A stretch of DNA of 22,065 nucleotides from Chloroflexota bacterium (GTDB lineage: Bacteria; Chloroflexota; Dehalococcoidia; Lucifugimonadales; VGZR01). The position numbers were made by a program, and so were the translations under genes. Positions 1-5,951 of the stretch are shown here, one piece after another (positions within the stretch are counted from its first letter, which is position 1; the number at the start of each line of letters is the position of its first letter). The DNA lies in NCBI GenBank assembly GCA_027625225.1, contig JAQBWG010000006.1:1-22065 (forward strand), given 5' to 3'. The notes beneath the pieces were generated by a model. It worked only from the letters and a program-made list of their open reading frames with translations. It was not told where the DNA came from and searched no databases.

Positions 1-785
1 AAGGCGTTTAGTCCCTGGTCGTTTGGCGGGCACTCCCAACAATCAACGCCTTTGTAGTTCGTTGAGATGGGTTCTACCCAATCGGCTGTATGTGTAGCCA
101 TATCTTCTGCAGTTAGCCAGCCGCCTTCTGAATTGACCGCCTGCGCTATTTTCTGCGCCAAATCTCCCTTGTAGAAAGCTTCGGTTCCGCCTTCTGCAAC
201 GATGGATAGAGATTTTGACAATCCCGGGAACTTGACAACCTCGCCTGGTCTAGGCGCACGCCCATCTACGAGAAACTCTTTTCCTGAAGGCCTGTTGCGG
301 AGCTTTCCCAGAGAATCTACCCATCGCCCGGCTATTAGCTCCGAAACAGGATATCCGTCCCGGGCATAAGCGATAGCGGGAGCCAACACATTTTTAAGAG
401 ACATGTTGCCGAACTTCGAAACGAGGGCTTCCCAACCACTGACCGTTCCAGGAACCGTAATGGAATACGGGCTATCGTCTGGAATCACACTTAGCCCTTT
501 TTCCTTTAACTGGTTCACCGAGGCGGCGGCTGGCGCACGACCGCTAGCATTCAGTGCGTGCACTTTCTTGTCTTTAGTAGACCACACTAAAGCAAATAGA
601 TCGCCACCTAGTCCCGTAGATTCGGGCTCCACGACGTTCAATGTCGCAGCCGCGGCAACTGCCGCATCAATTGCGTTGCCGCCGTCCATCAACATCCGCA
701 GGCCTGCCATCGCCGCCAATGGTTGTGATGTTGCAACCATCCCGTTGCGAGCCTTGATATTCGAGCGACGAGACTTAAACTCCAT
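1..785 (-). CDS. ggt: gamma-glutamyltransferase, N-terminal part (runs off left edge)
   Basis: The reading frame is open from an ATG at 785 to the left edge of the window, giving the first 261 residues. Seen: the opening GGT pattern MVATSQPLA (16-24), GGNAIDAAVAAA (36-47) and VVEPESTGLGGDLF (51-64), then NASGRAP (79-85) whose Arg83 matches the arginine that binds the gamma-glutamyl carboxylate in this family. There is no signal peptide, so a cytoplasmic form is likely. The family cleaves gamma-glutamyl bonds and is processed autocatalytically at a Thr that lies beyond this window, so catalytic competence cannot be judged. It is the third gene of a leftward operon; a GTG at 791 overlaps the previous stop (TAGTG) and is an alternative start. 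Family assignment is secure; the physiological substrate is not known. Confidence 0.93.
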   Translation of the reverse strand, partial: MEFKSRRSNIKARNGMVATSQPLAAMAGLRMLMDGGNAIDAAVAAAATLNVVEPESTGLGGDLFALVWSTKDKKVHALNASGRAPAAASVNQLKEKGLSVIPDDSPYSITVPGTVSGWEALVSKFGNMSLKNVLAPAIAYARDGYPVSELIAGRWVDSLGKLRNRPSGKEFLVDGRAPRPGEVVKFPGLSKSLSIVAEGGTEAFYKGDLAQKIAQAVNSEGGWLTAEDMATHTADWVEPISTNYKGVDCWECPPNDQGLNA

Positions 786-790
786 ATGCA

Positions 791-1783
791 CTATCCATCT
801 ATACAGAATGCGCCAGCCACGGAAGCTAGGCGAAGCGTAGCTTCAACATTGACCACTGGAGGACCATTTTCAGTGAGTCGTACTGTAGCTTGCTGATCTT
901 CAGAAAGAGTAAACGATCGCTCACCGTCCAAGGCAATCGTACAAGGACGGTATGAAACTTCAATCTCGTCAGAGACAATTAAGGGACGCCACGACTTCAC
1001 TCCGATAGGCGAAATCATTCCGGGAGCGACAGGGGCAGTTACGGTTGTGCCACCATCTCCAAGTTCCAAGTAAAGGCCGGTAGTGCCATTCGCTGCGAAG
1101 GACGGCAACCTAGAGCCAATAGCCGCTAGGCCTATACTTGCTGGATATAGTCCGGTAACAAAGACGCCATGAACGGTAGACATATCCCAAATAGCTCGCG
1201 CACCGACATACCATTCTTTCGAGACGGCTACATCAACAAGCGCAATATCCCGCAACTCTCCGTCAACATAAATTTCTAGGCGACGGGTAGGTCTCAAGCT
1301 GTCCGCATGGTCAACCAACCCACGGGCTACAATTCCAGCGGCAAGGCCGGCTACAGTACCCTCGACTAACTGAGGGAATACGTTATTTGTGCCTGTCGAA
1401 ACGGGCATTAGAGGAATAGATCCGGAACCCTTTGCTACGGCTCGATTCGTTCCGTCACCACCGAGCGTGATGAGACATCCTACTCCCTGCTCACGCATCA
1501 GTGTGGCGGCCTTTGTAGAGTCAATCTCTTCATAAAAAATAGACATATCAAGAAAAGAGATATCTAGTGTAGTAGTCATATCTTGCGTCGCCCTTCGGGC
1601 AAGCATGTCAGGGTCGGGCATAAATATGACTTTGTCGACCCCTGACGCATCGAGTCCAACGACTAAGCGTTTAATGATGTTTACCTTTTCGTCGTTAGGC
1701 ACAAACCTTCCCTGGGCAACGAGACGACGGATATCCTTGCCAGCAGCCGGGTTCGCGATGATGCCAACAGTTGTCACGGCCAA
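791..1783 (-). CDS. AcoX-like ATP-NAD kinase family protein
   Basis: A protein of 330 residues with the ATP-NAD kinase fold signature: GIIANPAAGKDIRR at 7-20 (first strand and glycine loop), LGGDGTNRAVAKG at 107-119 (the GGDG nucleotide-phosphate motif) and STGTNN at 129-134. A late IALDGER (283-289) is also typical. The ANPAAGKDIRRLV opening resembles the AcoX-like branch, whose members sit in catabolic operons and whose reaction is poorly defined, rather than the housekeeping NAD kinase. The start is TTG at 1783, or GTG at 1777, which would give an MTTVGIIANP opening; neither has a strong ribosome site. It lies 6 bases after the PLP enzyme gene and 5 bases before ggt, so the three are almost certainly co-transcribed. 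Family is secure; substrate and role are inferred. Confidence 0.85.
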   Translation of the reverse strand: MAVTTVGIIANPAAGKDIRRLVAQGRFVPNDEKVNIIKRLVVGLDASGVDKVIFMPDPDMLARRATQDMTTTLDISFLDMSIFYEEIDSTKAATLMREQGVGCLITLGGDGTNRAVAKGSGSIPLMPVSTGTNNVFPQLVEGTVAGLAAGIVARGLVDHADSLRPTRRLEIYVDGELRDIALVDVAVSKEWYVGARAIWDMSTVHGVFVTGLYPASIGLAAIGSRLPSFAANGTTGLYLELGDGGTTVTAPVAPGMISPIGVKSWRPLIVSDEIEVSYRPCTIALDGERSFTLSEDQQATVRLTENGPPVVNVEATLRLASVAGAFCIDG

Positions 1784-1789
1784 CAGACT

Positions 1790-2749
1790 CTAAAGTTCCA
1801 GGACGTTGGATTTTGCTATTTGGGGAAAAAGAGAGTTGCGGAGGTGTCCACCGGTGAGGATTGCCGCTACCTTCTTCCCGGAAAGTTCTTGCTTATGGGT
1901 AGCGAAGGCAGCTGCACAGATTGCACCGGACGGCTCTATCATAGCCTGTTCCAATTCCATAAGAGTCCGGACAGCGGGTAATAAGAGGGATTCTTCAATC
2001 AGCCACGTTTCATGGACTAGAGCACGAAGCTCTTCGACCATGGGTACAATAGGCATTCTTACATCCAGCCCGTCTGCCTCGGTGAAGGTTGGAGCAGTCT
2101 CGTCCCAAGCTTCACCTTTCAAGCCTTGTGCCATAGAAGGCGAACCGGAGGGTACTAGTGCAACGACCTTGGTTCGTGGGCTACGTTCACGGAATACGGT
2201 GGCAATACCCTTTATTAGTGACCCGTTTCCCAATGGCACGAGAACATAGTCCCAGTTCTCAGCGGCGTCTAGCAACTCAAGCCCTATGGTCGCTGCTCCA
2301 AAGGCCATCCCTTCAATAACGCCGTCTTCCCAAAAGGCCGCTCCGGCTTCCTCGGATTTTTCACGGCAGTACTCCTTGGCGACATCGAAGTCGCTTCCAT
2401 GGTGGACTACCTCCGCGCCGGTAAGACGGATCTTCTCGACTTTGGATGGATTAGCACCCTCGGGCACGAAAACTGTGACCTTTACGTGGTGCCGCTTCCC
2501 AGCCTCGGCGATACCTAGCCCATAGTTCCCTGCAGAAGCAACATACACGCCCTGTGGCGGTATTGAACTCTGATTCATTGCCATCGTAACGAGTCCGCCG
2601 CGAAGCTTGAACGAACCCACCGGCGTGCAGTCTTCACGCTTCAGCCAAATGTCGGCTTTTAGACGGGTGCTCAGAGTGTTAGCTCGTAGGAGTGGCGTAG
2701 GGAGCCATGCTTCGGACGACAAAATTTCCTGGGCAAATGCGGTATTCAT
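1790..2749 (-). CDS. PLP-dependent threonine/serine dehydratase-like enzyme
   Basis: Fold-type II PLP enzyme of 319 residues. Lys48 in GSFKLRGG (45-52) is the expected Schiff-base lysine, and SAGNYGLG follows as the substrate loop. The phosphate-binding glycine loop reads PLGNGSLIKG (172-181) instead of the usual run of glycines, and the C-terminal LTGGHL (298-303) stands where dehydratases have a Ser/Gly-rich motif. Family members deaminate Thr or Ser to 2-oxoacids, racemise Ser or act on related amino acids; the altered loops (GNY rather than GNH) mean the substrate cannot be named. The frame is open upstream to 2797, but ATG 2749 is chosen because GAAGGA lies 6 bases before it and the extra 16 residues lack homology-like character. 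First gene of the operon with the AcoX-like kinase and ggt. Confidence 0.85.
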   Translation of the reverse strand: MNTAFAQEILSSEAWLPTPLLRANTLSTRLKADIWLKREDCTPVGSFKLRGGLVTMAMNQSSIPPQGVYVASAGNYGLGIAEAGKRHHVKVTVFVPEGANPSKVEKIRLTGAEVVHHGSDFDVAKEYCREKSEEAGAAFWEDGVIEGMAFGAATIGLELLDAAENWDYVLVPLGNGSLIKGIATVFRERSPRTKVVALVPSGSPSMAQGLKGEAWDETAPTFTEADGLDVRMPIVPMVEELRALVHETWLIEESLLLPAVRTLMELEQAMIEPSGAICAAAFATHKQELSGKKVAAILTGGHLRNSLFPQIAKSNVLEL

Positions 2750-2834
2750 GAATCCTTCGTTCTTATGATTATTCGCTGTGCTTTCTATGGGGCGCAATTA
2801 TAGCAGCGCTAATCAGAAGTCTGGGGCATTGTGA

Positions 2835-3767
2835 CTATGTATTGATGTTCAAACCAAGAGGGTCATCTACAAATTCAAGTTGCGCGAGGGCCAGCTGGAT
2901 AGCCTGTGCGAGTACTTCATCGTTGGATTTTAGGCATTGAAGCAAAGAATGTTTGGCCGCAGCCCCGCCAATGTTCCCAAGCGCGGCTATTGAAGCGGTT
3001 TGGACTAGAACATCCTCGTCTTCAATGAGATTCACGATTCTGGGAATGATGGAGTCGTCTCCCAAACGCCCTGCAGCAGTGACTGCCTCATACCGAATTG
3101 CTGGGTCATCATTCTCCATCTCCTTTAGCACAGTTGGTAACCATCGAGGATTCGATGTCTGGCCCATGGCGAATAACGCACTTTGTTTGAGGTCTTCCTG
3201 GACACCTTCGTATGCCTCATGGATAAGTGTTGCGACCTCGTCATTTTCAAAGCACGCAATAGCTTCAATAGCCCGCCTCTTGACCGCCATATCCTCATCA
3301 TTGCGATTGATTGCAGTCAACAAGGAATCGTAGACTCGCTTGGAATCTCGGAGAATCAGCTTTCCACGTTGCGCCAACATGCCGAAACGACGAAGGCCGA
3401 GCGCAGCTGCTATACGAACATGAGGATGAGAGTCTGTCGTTAGAATTTTCGTCAGAGGACGGATAAGGGTGCGTTCTTCAAATTCCCAGAGGCCACGGAT
3501 GGCTTGTTCACGAACGTCAGGGTTGGAATCTGTGAGACATATTCGGAAAACGCCACTGAACTCTAATTCGACGTTCTCTTCACCAAGGACCAGAAGTTTT
3601 GAAACAAGGTCACGGCGACTTTCTTCAGGGACATTCACCCATTTGCGAGCGAATTGCTCAAGCTCATCCGCCGAAAGGCCTGAAAGATGTGGGAGTGTCG
3701 AGTGTTTGGTACCTTCAGACTCGTTCGTAAGAGTGTCGAAAAAGTCGGCGATAGACATAGGATTCAT
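2835..3767 (-). CDS. HEAT-repeat protein
   Basis: A 310-residue soluble protein. From about residue 70 to 300 it consists of successive paired helices with the HEAT pattern, for example DSNPDVREQAIRGLWEF, DSHPHVRIAAALGLRRFG, DDPAIRYEAVTAAGRLGDD and EDVLVQTASIAALGNIGG; roughly six repeats can be seen. The first 60 residues are acidic and do not match the repeat. HEAT proteins are scaffolds for protein binding; no catalytic motif is present. The gene lies 85 bases upstream of the PLP/kinase/ggt operon on the same strand and is divergent from the endonuclease III gene, so it could be the first gene of the same transcript. ATG at 3767 has AGG about 8 bases upstream; ATG at residue 4 is an alternative. 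Binding partner unknown. Confidence 0.85.
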   Translation of the reverse strand: MNPMSIADFFDTLTNESEGTKHSTLPHLSGLSADELEQFARKWVNVPEESRRDLVSKLLVLGEENVELEFSGVFRICLTDSNPDVREQAIRGLWEFEERTLIRPLTKILTTDSHPHVRIAAALGLRRFGMLAQRGKLILRDSKRVYDSLLTAINRNDEDMAVKRRAIEAIACFENDEVATLIHEAYEGVQEDLKQSALFAMGQTSNPRWLPTVLKEMENDDPAIRYEAVTAAGRLGDDSIIPRIVNLIEDEDVLVQTASIAALGNIGGAAAKHSLLQCLKSNDEVLAQAIQLALAQLEFVDDPLGLNINT

Positions 3768-3831
3768 AAGTCAAACCTATCCTACTAAAAATCGAATACA
3801 TACTGCAGTGTGGTATTTTAAACGAACCCTT
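3768..3831. promoter_or_regulatory. divergent intergenic region between HEAT gene and nth
   Basis: This 64-base AT-rich gap separates two divergently transcribed genes and must hold promoters for both. On the plus strand TATTTT about 15 bases before the nth ATG could be a -10 box, which would leave almost no leader, and no Shine-Dalgarno sequence is visible before that ATG. No convincing -35 box was found for either direction. Confidence 0.3.
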
Positions 3832-4572
3832 ATGCCTAAAAGAAATTCTGCCTCCGACTCCAGAATTAGCGTGCCAGACGTACTCGACCTATTGAGTAGT
3901 GAGTACGGTCCTGTGAAATGGACACCTCGCTACGACCCCCTCTCCGAATTGATATTTACTATCCTCTCCCAGCACACATCCGACATAAACTCAGGCAGAG
4001 CCTTCGACAATCTCTTACGGACATTCGGTTCTTTAGAAAATGTTGCCGTGGCTAGCGTTGAAGAGATTGAAGATGCTGTACGCATGGCTGGTTTGGCAAA
4101 AAGCAAAGCGCCTCGAATAAAGGACACGTTAGAAAGAGTGCACCGGCAAACCGACTCCTACGACCTATCCTTTCTTGGCGAAATGCCGATGGAAGAGGCC
4201 AAGGCTTGGTTAAAAAGTATCCCCGGGGTCGGGCCTAAAACGGCCGCGATAGTCTTATGTTTTTCCTTCGGGATGCCAGCAATGCCAGTAGATACTCACA
4301 TTTACCGGGTGAGCAAAAGACTTGGATTCATTGGCCCAAAGATTTCTGCCGACCAGGCACACGACATTTTAGAGGAGATGGTTCCCGACGAAAACGTATT
4401 TTCGTTTCATGTGTATCTTATCAATCATGGTCGAAGAGTCTGTAAGGCTCTGCGGCCTTTGTGCAAACAATGCGTCCTAGCATGGGGCTGTCCATCTCGA
4501 GGACTTTTTTCAACAACCAAAGCAAATAAAGCAACCAAAATTGGTGCGCGAAAACGGCCTGCAGCTAAGTAA
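3832..4572 (+). CDS. nth: endonuclease III family DNA glycosylase/AP lyase
   Basis: A 246-residue base-excision repair enzyme. Seen: the helix-hairpin-helix SIPGVGPKTA (129-138) containing the expected catalytic Lys136, the catalytic Asp154 in PVDTHIYRVSKRLG, and a complete 4Fe-4S cluster motif C-X6-C-X2-C-X5-C formed by Cys204, 211, 214 and 220. The family removes oxidised pyrimidines from DNA and cuts the abasic site by beta-elimination. SQHTSDINSGRAF (46-58) resembles the Nth-like rather than the MutY subgroup. The frame is open 121 codons further upstream, but that part is antisense to the HEAT gene, and homology begins just after ATG 3832, which is therefore the start. No ribosome-binding site is evident. 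The C-terminal 25 residues are Lys/Arg rich and may help DNA binding. Confidence 0.93.
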   Translation: MPKRNSASDSRISVPDVLDLLSSEYGPVKWTPRYDPLSELIFTILSQHTSDINSGRAFDNLLRTFGSLENVAVASVEEIEDAVRMAGLAKSKAPRIKDTLERVHRQTDSYDLSFLGEMPMEEAKAWLKSIPGVGPKTAAIVLCFSFGMPAMPVDTHIYRVSKRLGFIGPKISADQAHDILEEMVPDENVFSFHVYLINHGRRVCKALRPLCKQCVLAWGCPSRGLFSTTKANKATKIGARKRPAAK

Positions 4573-4579
4573 CAACAGC

Positions 4580-4608
4580 TTGAAACCGAGTTCGCCGCAC
4601 CGTAGACT
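4580..4608 (+). promoter_or_regulatory. putative promoter for argC
   Basis: TTGAAA (4580-4585) and TAGACT (4603-4608) are separated by exactly 17 bases, matching a sigma70-type promoter at 5/6 and 4/6 positions. It begins only a few bases after the nth stop and would give a leader of about 40 bases to the argC GTG. Confidence 0.5.
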
Positions 4609-4656
4609 AGAAAGTAATCTAAGGACAGAGTAAATCCCAGATTGGTGTGGTGAGAA

Positions 4657-5691
4657 GTGAAAGTAGGGATAATCAATGTCACCGGCTATTCAGGCGTAGA
4701 ACTCGCCCGCATACTGCATCGCCACCCTGAAGCCGAGCTTGTGGCGGTCACGGGCCGAAGCTCGGCCGGGAAAAAACTTGGTGAAGTCTTTCCTCACCTT
4801 TCAGCTATTGACCTCACGATTACCGAGGAACTCCAGGATTCTGTAGATATAGTTATTTCGGCATTGCCGCAAACCGCAAGTGCAGAAAGACTCGCACCGA
4901 TTATCGAACAAGGCATTCCGGCTATTGACATCAGCGCAGATTTCCGACTGAAAAACGTTGATGAATATAAAGCGTGGTACAAAATAGACCATCCCTGCCC
5001 TCAATACTTGGAGTCTGCTGTTTTTGGACTCCCCGAGCTGAACCGGAAAGAAGTCGCGGGGGCGAAGCTAATCGCCAACCCGGGATGCTATTCCACCGCA
5101 GTAATTTTGGCTCTGGCTCCCGCCATAAAAAGCGGCATCATAGAGCCGGACATTGTGGCCGATTGCAAGTCGGGGGTATCTGGTGCAGGCCGAAGTGCTT
5201 CACTTGGCACACTTTATTCAGAAGTGAACGAGAACGTCATGGCTTATTCAGTGGAGGGGCACCGTCACCTACCTGAGGTAATTCAGGAATTGGGAAGAGT
5301 ATCCTCGGGCTCTCCACCTCAGATTACCCTTCTAATGCATCTCATTCCCATGACTAGGGGCATCCTGGTAAGTTGTTATGCAAAATTGAAAGAGGGAAAG
5401 ATAACCGGAGGAGAGCAGGGAAGGTCCGAAGTGAGATCAATCTATTCCGACTTCTACAAGAACGAACCCTTCGTGCAGGTTGCTTCCGATCCTCCCCAGA
5501 CTAAGCAAACACTTGGAAGCAACACCTGTCGGATATTCACTACCGTAGACTTGCGCACAAACCGGTTTATTGCCATAGCATGCTTGGATAATTTAGTAAA
5601 AGGTGCGGCAGGACAGGCTACACAAAACATGAATCTGATGTTCGATTTACCAGAAACCATGGGACTTGAACAACTCGCACTCTTCCCATAA
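4657..5691 (+). CDS. argC: N-acetyl-gamma-glutamyl-phosphate reductase
   Basis: A 344-residue enzyme that reduces N-acetylglutamyl-5-phosphate to the semialdehyde with NADPH, the third step of arginine synthesis. Seen: the nucleotide-binding start KVGIINVTGYSGVEL (2-16), the catalytic Cys144 in NPGCYSTA (141-148), the conserved KSGVSGAGR (171-179) and the His in VEGHRHLPE (199-207). Length and motif order are normal. The start is GTG at 4657, where the glycine-rich nucleotide-binding motif begins almost at once; the ribosome site is weak (GTGAGAA). It stands apart from argJ, argB and argD, which are not in this window, while argH lies 3.4 kb downstream. The protein is followed within 40 bases by a tRNA gene. 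Confidence 0.96.
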   Translation: MKVGIINVTGYSGVELARILHRHPEAELVAVTGRSSAGKKLGEVFPHLSAIDLTITEELQDSVDIVISALPQTASAERLAPIIEQGIPAIDISADFRLKNVDEYKAWYKIDHPCPQYLESAVFGLPELNRKEVAGAKLIANPGCYSTAVILALAPAIKSGIIEPDIVADCKSGVSGAGRSASLGTLYSEVNENVMAYSVEGHRHLPEVIQELGRVSSGSPPQITLLMHLIPMTRGILVSCYAKLKEGKITGGEQGRSEVRSIYSDFYKNEPFVQVASDPPQTKQTLGSNTCRIFTTVDLRTNRFIAIACLDNLVKGAAGQATQNMNLMFDLPETMGLEQLALFP

Positions 5692-5728
5692 CAGCTTTAT
5701 AGTGACAATATAAACTGCATACCCTCGT

Positions 5729-5804
5729 GCCCCCATCGTCTAGTGGACTAGGACAGCGGCCTTTCAAGCCGTCAACACGGATTCGAATTCCGTTGGGGGC
5801 ACCA
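5729..5804 (+). tRNA. tRNA-Glu (anticodon UUC)
   Basis: A full cloverleaf can be drawn: acceptor stem GCCCCCA (5729-5735) with TGGGGGC (5794-5800), anticodon stem GCGGC/GCCGT around loop CTTTCAA with anticodon TTC at 5763-5765, and T stem ACGGA/TCCGT around loop TTCGAAT. The discriminator base is A, followed by an encoded CCA (5802-5804). A TATAAA at 5709-5714 upstream could be its -10 box, without a clear -35. No duplicated 3' end was found elsewhere in the window, so there is no sign of integration here. Confidence 0.96.
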
Positions 5805-5951
5805 CCACTCACTCTTGAACTCCTTTCGGGCTCAAACCTAGTCTAGCTTGGCGACATCTGGATGAATGGATACCGGAAGGCATCTGCATAGTACACTTCA
5901 ACGTAATGCACACAAGCCTTTGCGTTTAAAGCTAACCGGACTATCGGATTG

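Noticed and set aside
403..840. Plus-strand open frame of 145 codons
   Set aside because: It lies opposite the gamma-glutamyltransferase gene, whose motifs are clear; the plus frame shows no family pattern.
3469..3831. In-frame upstream extension of the endonuclease III reading frame by 121 codons
   Set aside because: It is antisense to the HEAT-repeat gene, and homology to endonuclease III begins only after ATG 3832.
5729..5804. tRNA-Glu as an integration site for a mobile element
   Set aside because: No repeated 3' tRNA end and no integrase or phage gene were found within the window.
5814..5840. Imperfect hairpin TTGA...TCAA after the tRNA as a terminator
   Set aside because: The stem is short with a mismatch and G-T pairs, and no T-run follows.
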